DNA of 64,000 nt from Nonlabens sp. YIK11 (GCF_001413925.1 NZ_LBMJ01000001.1:2892001-2956000); one strand, 5' to 3'. Counted from the first letter of the stretch, positions 19,051 to 28,318 are shown. Notes: generated by a model not told the origin, from the sequence alone. Program-made: numbers and translations.

Positions 19051-19058
19051 TATATTTG
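19051..19058 (+). promoter_or_regulatory. Candidate -7 element for the 19079 gene
   Basis: TATATTTG, 20 bases before the ATG at 19079. It lies inside the longer frame that opens at 19040 and so argues against that earlier start. Confidence 0.45.
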
Positions 19059-19078
19059 TTTTACAAATGTTGCATAAC

Positions 19079-21223
19079 ATGATGACACGTCTACTCTATT
19101 TTATTTTTTTACTAATCATTAGCTCACCCGCTATCGCACAAGTAGGTATTGGTACCGCTATGCCGTCTGGTGCTACTTTGTTGCACGTGGATGATGGCCA
19201 AGGTGATAAAGGTGTTTTGATCCCAAGAGTTCAAATTGATGACCTAAATACTATGGCTCCATTAACAGTTACTCCAGAAGTAGGAACCATGGTATTTAAC
19301 TCCGCTGGCGCGCATCCTTTAGGCTTCTATTATTGGAATGGTACTCTTTGGGTCGCCGTAGGCGCTGGTCCAGACACAAATTTAGGAAATACCGACTTGA
19401 CCCAAGATGATGCGGTGAGAACTTATGATATTGATGGGCAAGACCTCAATTTTACAAATGGTTCGATCGGTATCAACAATCCCAACCCATCTGGAAGACT
19501 GGACGCTCGAGGCGCTCTAAATGAAGACGCCTTTAGATTTGTTCAAACAGATAATCTTACTGGCGAAAGAGATGTTTTTACCATTGAAGATCAAGATGTA
19601 GGTGGTGGCAGTCAGGATCACAGCTCTGTTTTAAAAGTTTTAAAAAGCGGTTCCATCAATTCTGGTGATAACGGTTTTAGCCTAATTGAATTGGCTAGCA
19701 CTTCTTCAGATCCTGGAGCTAACAAATATTGGATTTCTGGTAGAACTGTAGATGAAGGCGCACCCTTTTGGGGAGTAGATATTACCGATAATGATTTTTG
19801 GTCTACTGGCGGTATCCAACTAGGTGCCTTACCAAGCTCTAACGGAACTTACACTGGCGGTAATTTTAGAGTAAACGCTAATGGTGATACTGGTATAGGT
19901 ACCGTAAATCCTAATGCTCGTTTACAAATCGACGAGGACTCTGCCGACCTGGACCACATCATATTTCAAATAAATACATCTTCTGGGAGGCCCTTAAATA
20001 TATTACAACCAGACATTACAGATATTAATACTCCTTTTACTTTCCAAACAAACAATGCTTTCAATTTTAGAACGGATAATACCGATGCATTAACAATTCT
20101 TAATACTTCTCAGCTTGCTTTACCATCTTATGTTGGTAATTTCCAGAACGAAACTCCTACTAGAATTTTGGGTCTAGATGCAGCTGGTAACGTCGTTAGC
20201 TCCGCTCCTGTCATCGATAGTGATGCAGATTGGTTTACTTCTAATACAACAACCGCTCCTGCAAGTATTGACGATAACATCTGGACCAATGGCAATGTAG
20301 GCATTGGCACCAATAATCCCGCTTCTTCACTGCATATTGTTGAAGCTACTGGAAATGCTGGAAGTGCCGCTAACGGCTCCATTACTTTGGAACACGGGAA
20401 TACAGGTGGTGCATCTTCCATTGTGTTCAAAAGTCGTGTAAATAACAACAGCGACTATGGATATATAAGGTTTGAAGACGATGGGTCTGGTAATGGCACA
20501 ACAGATGAGAATGCGATATTAACCATTGGAATTGAAAATGACGGTACCGGACAGTTTCAAGATGATATTAACTTAAATCCCGCAGGTTACGTAGGTATAA
20601 AAAATAATGCACCTCAAAGAGAAATCCATATTGCAGGTGCCAACTCTACCATGAGGATTGATGGGTTGAGCACGGCAAACAATGCTAACAATATTGCAGC
20701 AGACCCTGTACCCGTTTATGTAAATAACGATGGAGATCTTGTTACTCAACCTTCTTTGGTACAAAGCTTTATGCCATTGAACTTAAGAAACCCAATTCCT
20801 GAAACTTCTGTTAGTTCTAGTACTGGTGCAACAGTTGATACCAATCTTAATACCTCGACGATAGTATTAACACAAAGATCTCTCGTACATTACACTTATC
20901 AGTTTAGTGTCACATTGAGAAGATTTGATGGAACAGCTATCACCGATGGGGCTTCACGATTATATAGATCTTGGTTTGAAGTAAATTCAGACACTTCAAA
21001 TCATTATGGGTATGATACAGGTACTTATACTAACAACCCTAGCGCTCCTTCAGGAACATACGCTTCAGGATTTTATTACCTAAGTGGAAGCGGTTATGTA
21101 GAACTTCCAGCAGGAACACATACTATAACGCTTAAAACTAGAGTATTAGGCGGAAGTTATGATTATGATGTCAGGTTCGGAGGTACAACTTTTGATAGCA
21201 TTCAAGCTGTAATTCACAGATAA
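19079..21223 (+). CDS. Large secreted repeat protein of the VGIGT family
   Basis: 714 residues. Signal peptide (MMTRLLYFIFLLIISSPAIAQ) followed at once by VGIGTAMPSGATLLHVDDG, GVLIPRVQIDDL, GTMVFNSAG and FYYWNGTLWV. Further GIGT/GINN-type units recur at about residues 150, 280 and 420 (for example GNVGIGTNNPASSLHI), as in tail-spike-like beta-helix proteins. The C-terminal 150 residues look like a beta-sandwich. No Peptidase_S74 chaperone and no sorting domain were seen. Three shorter relatives occur at 34.9-37.3 kb. Probably a surface or matrix protein. Confidence 0.75.
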   Translation: MMTRLLYFIFLLIISSPAIAQVGIGTAMPSGATLLHVDDGQGDKGVLIPRVQIDDLNTMAPLTVTPEVGTMVFNSAGAHPLGFYYWNGTLWVAVGAGPDTNLGNTDLTQDDAVRTYDIDGQDLNFTNGSIGINNPNPSGRLDARGALNEDAFRFVQTDNLTGERDVFTIEDQDVGGGSQDHSSVLKVLKSGSINSGDNGFSLIELASTSSDPGANKYWISGRTVDEGAPFWGVDITDNDFWSTGGIQLGALPSSNGTYTGGNFRVNANGDTGIGTVNPNARLQIDEDSADLDHIIFQINTSSGRPLNILQPDITDINTPFTFQTNNAFNFRTDNTDALTILNTSQLALPSYVGNFQNETPTRILGLDAAGNVVSSAPVIDSDADWFTSNTTTAPASIDDNIWTNGNVGIGTNNPASSLHIVEATGNAGSAANGSITLEHGNTGGASSIVFKSRVNNNSDYGYIRFEDDGSGNGTTDENAILTIGIENDGTGQFQDDINLNPAGYVGIKNNAPQREIHIAGANSTMRIDGLSTANNANNIAADPVPVYVNNDGDLVTQPSLVQSFMPLNLRNPIPETSVSSSTGATVDTNLNTSTIVLTQRSLVHYTYQFSVTLRRFDGTAITDGASRLYRSWFEVNSDTSNHYGYDTGTYTNNPSAPSGTYASGFYYLSGSGYVELPAGTHTITLKTRVLGGSYDYDVRFGGTTFDSIQAVIHR

Positions 21224-21240
21224 ATCATTTTCATTAAAAA

Positions 21241-21271
21241 AAACGCTGCGCCCGTGCAGCGGTTTTTTTTT
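21241..21271 (+). terminator. Terminator after the large VGIGT protein gene
   Basis: Stem AAACGCTGC / GCAGCGGTTT followed by a run of T. Confidence 0.9.
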
Positions 21272-21300
21272 ATCTATTTGGTTAAAGTTACCATTACCAC

Positions 21301-21456
21301 ATGAAAAAATTCATTCCTCTTGAGGATGGCGATTATTATCTAACTCCAGATGGTTACCGGTGTTTTACTGAGCAATATCACTTAAAACGAGGCTATTGTT
21401 GCGAGAGTGGTTGTCGTCATTGTCCTTATGGCTTCAACAAGAAAAATAAGAATTAG
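21301..21456 (+). CDS. DUF5522-like Cys-rich small protein
   Basis: 51 residues (MKKFIPLEDGDYYLTPDGYR, CFTEQYHLKRGYCCESGCRH, CPYGFNKKNKN). The YYLTPDGYRCFTEQYHLKRGYCC-SGCRHCPYG pattern is that of DUF5522, a small Cys-rich, perhaps zinc-binding protein. Too short for most gene callers. The start follows a clear terminator by 30 bases. Confidence 0.85.
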   Translation: MKKFIPLEDGDYYLTPDGYRCFTEQYHLKRGYCCESGCRHCPYGFNKKNKN

Positions 21457-21513
21457 ATAGGCTTGAGAATGTAAAGCGGCATTAATTTTGATGCTATAGA
21501 CTGAAAATAATTG

Positions 21514-21529
21514 CGCTTTCGCGAAAGCG
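21514..21529. repeat. Iterated palindrome copy 8
   Basis: Perfect intergenic copy before the DUF4136 lipoprotein gene. Confidence 0.95.
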
Positions 21530-21553
21530 AACTTACCCTAATTCATTCAAGTT

Positions 21554-22093
21554 ATGAAAAATACATTTTTACTTTTATTTGCCTTTGTCGCTCTGGTAGG
21601 ATGCCAGACCGTGCGTGTCTCTCAAGATTATGCGATAGGTACTGATTTCAATCAATATAAAACGTATGCCTACTTCAAGAAAGGTGTTGATGAGGCGAAG
21701 ATTTCTGAATTGGATAAAAAGCGAATTCTTAGAGCCATTGACAGTGAGATGGGCGCAAGAGGTTTTACTAAGTCTGAGAATCCAGACGTTTTGGTAAGCA
21801 TTTTTACTGATACTAAAGAACGTGTAGATGTTTATAACAATTTCGGCTGGGGCTTTGGCTGGGGTTGGGGCGGCTGGGGCGGCTTTGGAATCAACGGCCC
21901 ATTCAACAACAATGTGAATAGAACTACTGAAGGTGTTCTCTATATAGATCTTATTGATGCAAAAGATAAGGAGTTGATCTGGCAAGGTGTAGGTACTGCA
22001 TCCCTAAAATCTTCTCCTGAGGAAAAGGTCGAACGCACCAATGAAATGGTACGTGAGATATTGATGCAATTCCCACCAAAACCTAAAAGATAA
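21554..22093 (+). CDS. DUF4136 lipoprotein
   Basis: 179 residues. Lipobox LVGC at about residue 17, then VRVSQDYAIGTDFNQYKTYAYF, RILRAIDSEMGARGFTKSENPDVLVSIFTD and LYIDLIDAKDKELIWQGVGTASL, which is the order of conserved blocks in DUF4136. A Gly/Trp-rich stretch (GWGFGWGWGGWGGFG) lies at about 97-111. Envelope lipoprotein of unknown function, single-gene unit. Confidence 0.85.
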   Translation: MKNTFLLLFAFVALVGCQTVRVSQDYAIGTDFNQYKTYAYFKKGVDEAKISELDKKRILRAIDSEMGARGFTKSENPDVLVSIFTDTKERVDVYNNFGWGFGWGWGGWGGFGINGPFNNNVNRTTEGVLYIDLIDAKDKELIWQGVGTASLKSSPEEKVERTNEMVREILMQFPPKPKR

Positions 22094-22113
22094 GACATTC
22101 AATTATTAAAAAA

Positions 22114-22146
22114 CGGCTGCGATAAGTTATCGCAGCCATTTTTTTT
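22114..22146 (+). terminator. Terminator after the DUF4136 gene
   Basis: Perfect 11-bp stem GGCTGCGATAA / TTATCGCAGCC with a one-base loop and a T-run. Confidence 0.9.
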
Positions 22147-22201
22147 ATCAATAATTTGAGATAAGCGATCTTCTAAAGAGATTACTTTTAAAATAAAAAT
22201 C

Positions 22202-22621
22202 ATGAAAACATTCGTTTCAATTTTCCTAGTAGGTTTTCTCTTAATCTCGCTCAACAGCTGTGATGAGACACGCCAGGTATTAAATACTGGTAGCCGTGTG
22301 GAATTAAACGGCAGCTACAATGTGACCCAATTGAACGGCACTACGGTCAACAACAACCAAACCATCAATTTCAACGGATTGGGTAAAACGGTTAGCGGAA
22401 ATGCTGGGTGCAATACTTACAATGCTTCATTTACCATTGAGACCTATCAGCTTACCATAGGTGATGTAGCATTGACCAGAAAATCTTGTCCGGATATGAA
22501 AGCGGAAAATGATTTTCTAGCAGCTCTTGACAAAGTCACTTCCTACCAAAAGACAGATGGGACATTAAACTTACTAGACGCCAACAATAACATTGTGATC
22601 AAGGCTGCGGCGGCTAATTAA
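22202..22621 (+). CDS. META-domain lipoprotein (HslJ-like)
   Basis: 139 residues. Lipobox SLNSC at about residue 20, then a META/HslJ domain: LNGSYNVTQLNGTTV, INFNGLGKTVSGNAGCNTYNASF, LTRKSCPDMKAENDFLAAL, and a final strand LNLLDANNNIVIKA. The two cysteines of the domain (in AGCN and KSCP) are kept. HslJ-type proteins are heat- or stress-linked envelope proteins. Own terminator at 22646. Confidence 0.87.
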   Translation: MKTFVSIFLVGFLLISLNSCDETRQVLNTGSRVELNGSYNVTQLNGTTVNNNQTINFNGLGKTVSGNAGCNTYNASFTIETYQLTIGDVALTRKSCPDMKAENDFLAALDKVTSYQKTDGTLNLLDANNNIVIKAAAAN

Positions 22622-22645
22622 CTAATTTAGTTTTAAGAATTGTAT

Positions 22646-22674
22646 CCGATGCTTGAGAAAGCATCGGGTTTTTT
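22646..22674 (+). terminator. Terminator after the META lipoprotein gene
   Basis: Stem CCGATGCTT / AAGCATCGG, tetraloop GAGA, then T-run. A decayed palindrome-like AAGCTTTTGCGAAAT follows at about 22690. Confidence 0.9.
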
Positions 22675-22793
22675 ATTTCATGGAAAATCAAATAAGCTTT
22701 TGCGAAATCTCAAAATTAAATTGAATACGCGATCTATGCAGAAAGTGATCACAGCTTTCGAGAATTCTCAACTTTTTATTTTTTGCAATCCAG

Positions 22794-23666
22794 TTATTCT
22801 TCAAAAGGCTCCACATGGATCAACACATGACCTAAACTAGGGATTTCCTTTCTTAGATAATCCTTCAAATCATGAGCAATATCATGGCCTGATTTCACGG
22901 AAATATCTCCATCGACGATAGCGTGTAGATCAATGTGAAATTTCATTCCAGACTTGCGAACAAAACATTTCTCGGTGTCCAACACGCCTTCGACATCCAA
23001 GGATCTAGAACGTATGTGCTCAATGAGCTCGTCATAGATCTGCTCGTCCATGACCTCACCTAATGCCGGTCGTAAAATCAAATAGCTGTTGTAAAGGATG
23101 AATCCAGAAGCTAGCAATGCTGCCCAATCATCTGCCGTTTCATAACCTTTTCCAAAAGTAATCGCAATGCTAATTCCTATAAAAGCCATGATGGATGTAA
23201 ATGCATCACTTCTATGGTGCCAGGCGTCTGCTTTTAAGCTGGAACTATTGGTGGTTCGACTTTTTCTGATCACAATTTGATAGGAAACTTCTTTCCAGAT
23301 GATAATCACGCCTAGAACAATAAGCGTCCAGGCTTTGGGAACCTTATGAGGCGTATGTATATTCTCGATACTTTCAACAGCAATAACCGTAGCAGAAACT
23401 ACCAAAAAAGCCACCACCGCAAAAGTGACCAATGGCTCTATTTTACCGTGACCGTAAGGGTGGTTTTCATCGGCAGGTCGTTTGGCATATTTGAAACCCA
23501 AAAGCACCAATACCGATGCAAAAATATCTGTAGTAGATTCAATAGCGTCTGCAATAAGCGCATAGGAATTACCAAAAATTCCTGCCAGACCTTTGATTAT
23601 AGCCAGTAACGTGTTGCCTATGATACTAAAATAGGTGGTTCTTATGGCAGACTGTTCGTTACTCAT
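22794..23666 (-). CDS. Cation diffusion facilitator (divalent metal exporter)
   Basis: 290 residues, FieF/CDF-type proton-driven exporter of Zn, Fe, Mn or Co. Metal site in helix II (ALIADAIESTTD), HPYGHGKIEPLVTF in the loop, and the second pair in helix V (ADAWHHRSDAFTS); then a cytoplasmic ferredoxin-like domain of about 85 residues (EQIYDELIEHIRSRSLDVEGV). The open frame begins with TTG at 23669 directly before the ATG at 23666, which I prefer. Its partner TonB receptor, if any, is not adjacent. Confidence 0.92.
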   Translation of the reverse strand: MSNEQSAIRTTYFSIIGNTLLAIIKGLAGIFGNSYALIADAIESTTDIFASVLVLLGFKYAKRPADENHPYGHGKIEPLVTFAVVAFLVVSATVIAVESIENIHTPHKVPKAWTLIVLGVIIIWKEVSYQIVIRKSRTTNSSSLKADAWHHRSDAFTSIMAFIGISIAITFGKGYETADDWAALLASGFILYNSYLILRPALGEVMDEQIYDELIEHIRSRSLDVEGVLDTEKCFVRKSGMKFHIDLHAIVDGDISVKSGHDIAHDLKDYLRKEIPSLGHVLIHVEPFEE

Positions 23667-23672
23667 CAATTA

Positions 23673-23680
23673 CAAATATA
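23673..23680 (-). promoter_or_regulatory. Candidate -7 element for the CDF gene
   Basis: TATATTTG on the minus strand, 6 bases before the ATG; no clear -33. Confidence 0.35.
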
Positions 23681-23702
23681 GAATCGCAAAAGTACGGCTC
23701 TA

Positions 23703-24869
23703 TCACTCGGCTGCAAGCGCCTGCTTGATATCTGCTATGATATCTTCTTCATGCTCCAGGCCAACTGATATACGTACAAGTCCATCAGTGATACCAACAG
23801 CTAGACGATCCTCTACAGCAAGCCTGCCGTGCGTGGTAGATGCTGGATGGGTCACGATGGTCCTGGTGTCTCCTAAATTGGCGCTTAACGAGCACATCTT
23901 GATATTATTCAAAAAGGTTCGTCCAGCTTCAAGCCCGTCTTTTAATTCAAACGCAATGATGTTACCACCTTTTTTCATTTGTTTTTTGGCCGTCTCATAT
24001 TGCGGATGAGATTTGAGAAACGGGTATTTCACCATGGATATTTTATCCTGTTGCTCTAGAAACTCAGCAACTTTGAGAGCATTGTCGCAATGACGATCAA
24101 CTCTTACTGCAAGTGTTTCCAGACTTTTAGAAAGTATCCAGGCGTTAAAGGGTGACATCGCTGGACCAGAATTGCGTGCAAATAAATACACTTCACGCAT
24201 CAAATCTTTCCTGCCAACGGTTACACCACCCAAAACACGGCCTTGACCATCCAGTAATTTCGTGGCGCTGTGAATGACAAGATCTGCTCCATATTTGATG
24301 GGTTGCTGCAGATATGGAGTCGCAAAACAATTGTCCACCAGGAATATGATATCGTGCTTTTTACAAATCGCACCTATCTTTTCCATATCCAGAATATCAA
24401 TCGCAGGATTTGTAGGCGTTTCAATGTAAAGCACCTTAGTCTCTGGCTTTATAAGAGATTCTATTCGATCCACTTGGTCTGCCGTGAAATAACTGGTGGT
24501 AATATTCCACTTAGGTAAATACTTGGTGAACAACGTATGTGTACTGCCAAAAACGCTGCGGCATGATACAATATGATCGCCACTATCGAGTAGTGCAGCA
24601 AAGGTTGTAAAGATGGCAGACATTCCTGTAGCAAAGGCATAACCAGCTTCAGCACCTTCCAGTTTACAGATCTTATCTACAAATTCTGATGTATTGGGAT
24701 TCGTAAAACGACTGTATAGATTGCGCTCCTTTTCCTCTGCAAAAGAGGCTCTCATTTCCTCTGCATCGTCAAAAACAAAACTGGATGTCAAATATAAAGG
24801 TGTGGAATGTTCCTTATACTGGGACCGTTCCATTTGGGCTCTTATCGCCTCGGTTTCAAAATGCTTCAT
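23703..24869 (-). CDS. O-acetyl/O-succinylhomoserine sulfhydrylase family enzyme
   Basis: 388 residues of the Cys/Met metabolism PLP family. YSRFTNPNTSEF, GAEAGYAFATGMSAIF, ETPTNPAIDILD, VDNCFATPYLQQPIKYGADLVIHSATKLLDGQGR (PLP lysine in SATK) and FLNNIKMCSLSANLGDTRTIVTHPAS. The SATKLLDGQGR sequence favours a MetZ-type homoserine sulfhydrylase over cystathionine beta-lyase; substrate is not settled by sequence. Its start overlaps the OsmC gene stop by 4 bases, so the two are translationally coupled. Confidence 0.88.
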   Translation of the reverse strand: MKHFETEAIRAQMERSQYKEHSTPLYLTSSFVFDDAEEMRASFAEEKERNLYSRFTNPNTSEFVDKICKLEGAEAGYAFATGMSAIFTTFAALLDSGDHIVSCRSVFGSTHTLFTKYLPKWNITTSYFTADQVDRIESLIKPETKVLYIETPTNPAIDILDMEKIGAICKKHDIIFLVDNCFATPYLQQPIKYGADLVIHSATKLLDGQGRVLGGVTVGRKDLMREVYLFARNSGPAMSPFNAWILSKSLETLAVRVDRHCDNALKVAEFLEQQDKISMVKYPFLKSHPQYETAKKQMKKGGNIIAFELKDGLEAGRTFLNNIKMCSLSANLGDTRTIVTHPASTTHGRLAVEDRLAVGITDGLVRISVGLEHEEDIIADIKQALAAE

Positions 24870-25288
24870 GAGATGGCTTTACCGTTAAGTATGACATGAT
24901 ATGTGATCTCTACGACACTATCAAATGTTTTGGAAACGCTACAGTATTTCTGGAAACTTAGATCTGCTGCGCGCTGTGCCTTGGCAGCATCGATTGCTCC
25001 TGCCAGGGAAACCATCACTTGAATGGCTTTGAAAGGTTTGGAGCCATCCTGCTCCACTCGATCGCCAGTCACCTCAACTTTATAATTATCGATTTCCTGC
25101 TTCTGTTTCTTGAGAATGGAAATAATATCAATCGCACTGCAACCACCTACACCCATAAGGATCAGTTCCATGGGACTGGAACCCTGTACTATTTCACTGC
25201 CTTTATTATCAATCATTACAGGAATTCCAGAGGCTCCTTTGGCTTCCAGCAGGTATTCCATGTTTTTTCTTTCTAGAGTTACTTTCAT
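24866..25288 (-). CDS. OsmC family peroxiredoxin-like protein
   Basis: 140 residues with the two OsmC cysteines in GVGGCSAIDII and QKYCSVSKTFD. The family reduces organic hydroperoxides or handles reactive sulfur. It is the first gene of a two-gene operon with the sulfhydrylase, which fits a role in thiol or sulfide chemistry (inference). Confidence 0.88.
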   Translation of the reverse strand: MKVTLERKNMEYLLEAKGASGIPVMIDNKGSEIVQGSSPMELILMGVGGCSAIDIISILKKQKQEIDNYKVEVTGDRVEQDGSKPFKAIQVMVSLAGAIDAAKAQRAADLSFQKYCSVSKTFDSVVEITYHVILNGKAIS

Positions 25289-25703
25289 TGCAAACTATTT
25301 AAAAATAAAGGTCGTGATTCATATTGAATTGCCCGACTAGGTTGCCTAAAATTTTACGATGTTCAAAAGACTTTTAAGCGGTTCGCTTTCGCGAAAGCGA
25401 ACTCATTTCAACCCATAAAAAGATAGCACTAAAACTGGACCGTTAGCTTGAAAAAGTAGCATATGATCATAACAAGAACTGAATGTTAAGCCGTCATAGA
25501 AATGCACGATTTGGACAGCAATATTCGAGGAGATTTGATGCATTTTGCCAATCAATTCTTAACGAAAATTAGCGTCTTTTAAGCTAAGGTAAAGAGTGGT
25601 TATCTGAATGTTATGGAATCATCAAAGCTCATTTTCCCATGCAACTATTGATGAATTTTGGTGTCTCTAATAAAAAACATAAACACTTTTTAAAATTGAC
25701 ATT
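25289..25703. other. 415-base intergenic region
   Basis: No gene-like frame, RNA fold or clear promoter was recognised here apart from iterated palindrome copy 9. It separates the divergent OsmC operon and the DUF2807-like gene. Confidence 0.6.
25384..25399. repeat. Iterated palindrome copy 9
   Basis: Perfect intergenic copy, extended to GTTCGC...GCGAAC. Confidence 0.95.
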
Positions 25704-26186
25704 ATGAAAAAGATCATTTTAATTGCATGCCTAGCGATCGCTGGAACTATCAACGCTCAAGTTTCAAAAGACTTGAACCGCTTTAACCGAATCAAAATTG
25801 ACAGTAATGCCCAGATTGAAGTTCATTTATCGCAGACGTCCAAAATTCAATTCTCTGGTAGCGAAGATCAACTAGATCAATACATCATTTCCAACGAGGT
25901 TGGAACTCTTGAATTGCGTACCTCTAACGACAAGGACAGTCGTTACAGAATTTACACCAATGACTTGAAAGCTTTGCAAATTGAAGGGAATGCCATCGTG
26001 ACCTTTAAAGGGTTTGATACGCTGGACCGTTTATCTATCAAGACCAGTAAAGATGCTCTAGTAGATCTTGGATCTATTGTAGTCACCAACTTAGTGGTAG
26101 ATAAAGACAAAGACAGCACGGTAAGAGTTGCTGCAGCCAGTGGAGCTACCTATCGAATTGATGGCAAAGACACAGAATCCATCTAG
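25704..26186 (+). CDS. Secreted DUF2807/GIN-domain-like protein
   Basis: 160 residues: signal peptide MKKIILIACLAIAGTINAQ, then LNRFNRIKIDSNAQIEVHLSQ, a start typical of the 'auto-transporter adhesin head GIN' domain (DUF2807), and repeated short beta units (LKALQIEGNAIVTFKG, LDRLSIKTSKDALVDL). Shorter than most family members. Own terminator downstream. Confidence 0.75.
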   Translation: MKKIILIACLAIAGTINAQVSKDLNRFNRIKIDSNAQIEVHLSQTSKIQFSGSEDQLDQYIISNEVGTLELRTSNDKDSRYRIYTNDLKALQIEGNAIVTFKGFDTLDRLSIKTSKDALVDLGSIVVTNLVVDKDKDSTVRVAAASGATYRIDGKDTESI

Positions 26187-26208
26187 TCTTAAAAAATATT
26201 TTAATATC

Positions 26209-26238
26209 AAAAGGGCCGCAATGATTGCGGCCCTTTTT
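26209..26238. terminator. Bidirectional terminator between the DUF2807-like gene and E1
   Basis: Stem AAGGGCCGCAA / TTGCGGCCCTT with 3-base loop, A-run before and T-run after. Confidence 0.9.
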
Positions 26239-26242
26239 ATTT

Positions 26243-28300
26243 CTAATAATTCAAAATCTCCTGGATTTTCACCTTCACCTTTTCCGTGCTAGGAATCATC
26301 GTTTCTTCCAAAACAGAATTCAGAGGTATCGCCGGCATGTTTTCTGAACCTATGACCATCACTGGAGCATCAATGTATTTAAAACACTCTTCCTGGATAC
26401 GACCTTGCAAGGCGCGTGAGAAACTGTTCTCACTAGGCTCTTCAGTTACCACGAGGCATTTACCGCATTTCTTAACGCTGGCAAAAACGGTATCATAATC
26501 CAATGGATGCAGGGTTCTCAAATCAACCACTTCTACTCTATCCTGTAAACCAAGTTCCTTTGTGGCGTTCATCGCCCAATGAACGCCCATACCGTAAGTA
26601 ATGATGCTCAAGGTTTCTTCTTCTTCCTTTTTCCAGATTTCCTGCAAGACCCAAGCCTTGCCAAAAGGCAACACGTAATCCTCGCTAGGCTCTACACTGG
26701 TCGCTCCTTTGGTGCCTTTGACTTTACTCCAGTACAGCCCTTTGTGTTCAAAAATCACTACCGGATTAGGATCATAATAGGCTGCTTTCATCAAGCCTTT
26801 CAAATCGGCACCGTTGGATGGATACGCAATTTTGAGACCTCTAATATTAGAGACCACGCTTTCCATCGAACTGGAATGATACGGTCCACCGCTACCGTAG
26901 GCACCTATCGGTACGCGCAATATCATGGAAACCGGCCATTTGCCGTTACTCAAATAATTGGATCTGGAAACCTCTGTAAACAGCTGATTCAATCCTGGCC
27001 AGATGTAATCTGCAAACTGCACCTCAACGATGGGTTTTAATCCTACCGCGCTCATTCCTACGGTGCTTCCCACGATAAAGGCCTCTTGGATAGGTGTGTT
27101 GAAGACTCGGTTGTCGCCAAATTTCTGTGCCAGCGTTGCGGCTTCTCTAAAAACGCCGCCTAATCTGCCGCCTACATCCTGCCCATAGAGCAAACATTCT
27201 GGGTGTTTGCGCATCAATTCTTCAATAGCAAATAGTGCACAATCTACCATCACCACTTTTTCTGCGCCTTCTGGTGATCGCTCGCCGCGCTCTTCGGTGA
27301 TGGGCGTTGGTGCAAAATCGTGCGTGAACAAGTCGGCTGGTTCTGGGTCTGGCATGTCCATCGCTTGTTGTAAGGCTTTTTGGGTTTCCGCTTTCGCGAA
27401 AGCGTCGTACCCATCAACCTCCTGCGCTGTAAAACCATTGTCCAATAGTAGTTTTCTCATCTTAGGGTACGGATCGCGTTCTCTGGATTCTTCTAAATCA
27501 TCGCGGTAAAACTCCATGCGCACACCGCTGGTATGGTGATTCAATAAGGGAACGGTCGCATGAACCAAAAACGGTCGACGCTCTGTTCTTATAGTCTCGA
27601 TCACCTTGTTTAGGGTATTGTAACTCTCTTCAAAATCAGTCCCATCTATGGAAATGCGCTCAATCCCGTGGAATCCAGCAGCATATTCGAAGGCATTTTG
27701 GGCTCTGGTTTCAGCAGCATTGGCACTGATGTCCCAACCGTTGTCCTGTACCAAATAAAGAATTGGAAGTTGCTTGAGAGCCGCCATTTGTAGCGCTTCG
27801 GCAATCTCACCTTCAGTCACTGAGGCATCGCCTAGGGAACATACGACAATTGGCAATTCTGAATTCTGAATTCTGAATTCTGAATTTTCAAAACTCTCTT
27901 TGTAATGAAAACCCAGCGCTGCTCCAGTGGCAGGAATCGCCTGCATCCCAGTTGCACTGGATTGGTGCGGTATTTTAGGCTTATCAATATCATTCAACGA
28001 TGGATGTGAATAGTAGGTACGGCCACCAGAAAACGGATCGGCTTTTTTTGCCAATAACTGCAGCATCAAATCGTAAGGCTTCATGCCTATCGCCAGCAAC
28101 ATCGCATCATCCCGATAATACGGAAACATATAATCCTGCGGCAGCAGTTGCATCCCGATAGCCGTCTGGATCACCTCATGCCCGCGACTGGTCGCGTGCA
28201 CATATTTAGAAACCGTTTTGAAGTTCTCTTCATAGAGTTCTGTCATGGCTTTGGCGGTCACCATATTGCGAAATCCTTTTTCTAATACTGACTTTTCCAA
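26243..28300 (-). CDS. 2-oxo acid dehydrogenase E1, fused alpha and beta subunits
   Basis: 685 residues joining E1-alpha (about 1-335) and E1-beta (about 345-685), an arrangement common in Bacteroidetes. Alpha: MFPYYRDDAMLLAIG, the thiamine-diphosphate motif GDASVTEGEIAEAL...QDNGWDIS. Beta: LYGQDVGGRLGGVFR, FNTPIQEAFIVG, VEVQFADYIWPGLNQ. It oxidatively decarboxylates a 2-oxo acid, probably branched-chain, with the E2 gene upstream. Two repeats are inserted: a 7-bp tandem repeat (ENSEFRIQNSE, about residues 137-147) and the palindrome (AFAKA, about 300-304). HMG-CoA lyase elsewhere in the window fits leucine breakdown. Confidence 0.9.
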   Translation of the reverse strand: MEKSVLEKGFRNMVTAKAMTELYEENFKTVSKYVHATSRGHEVIQTAIGMQLLPQDYMFPYYRDDAMLLAIGMKPYDLMLQLLAKKADPFSGGRTYYSHPSLNDIDKPKIPHQSSATGMQAIPATGAALGFHYKESFENSEFRIQNSELPIVVCSLGDASVTEGEIAEALQMAALKQLPILYLVQDNGWDISANAAETRAQNAFEYAAGFHGIERISIDGTDFEESYNTLNKVIETIRTERRPFLVHATVPLLNHHTSGVRMEFYRDDLEESRERDPYPKMRKLLLDNGFTAQEVDGYDAFAKAETQKALQQAMDMPDPEPADLFTHDFAPTPITEERGERSPEGAEKVVMVDCALFAIEELMRKHPECLLYGQDVGGRLGGVFREAATLAQKFGDNRVFNTPIQEAFIVGSTVGMSAVGLKPIVEVQFADYIWPGLNQLFTEVSRSNYLSNGKWPVSMILRVPIGAYGSGGPYHSSSMESVVSNIRGLKIAYPSNGADLKGLMKAAYYDPNPVVIFEHKGLYWSKVKGTKGATSVEPSEDYVLPFGKAWVLQEIWKKEEEETLSIITYGMGVHWAMNATKELGLQDRVEVVDLRTLHPLDYDTVFASVKKCGKCLVVTEEPSENSFSRALQGRIQEECFKYIDAPVMVIGSENMPAIPLNSVLEETMIPSTEKVKVKIQEILNY
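27389..27404. repeat. Iterated palindrome copy 10
   Basis: Perfect copy in E1 between the alpha and beta halves, AFAKA frame. Confidence 0.95.
27855..27882. repeat. 7-bp tandem repeat AATTCTG x4 inside E1
   Basis: Four exact units, followed by a fifth decayed one. It encodes an extra loop just before the conserved VVCSLGDASVTEGE block. A change of one unit would shift the frame. Confidence 0.9.
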
Positions 28301-28318
28301 ATCTTTGTTTTTATAGTC

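Noticed and set aside
19079..21223. Prophage tail-spike gene
   Set aside because: GIGT repeats look tail-spike-like, but there is a secretion signal, no S74 chaperone and no phage gene nearby.
22640..22840. A 66-codon plus-strand frame
   Set aside because: Begins in a terminator hairpin and runs into the convergent CDF gene; no protein character.
26579..27040. A 153-codon open frame on the plus strand
   Set aside because: Antisense to conserved E1-beta motifs; composition is that of a shadow frame.
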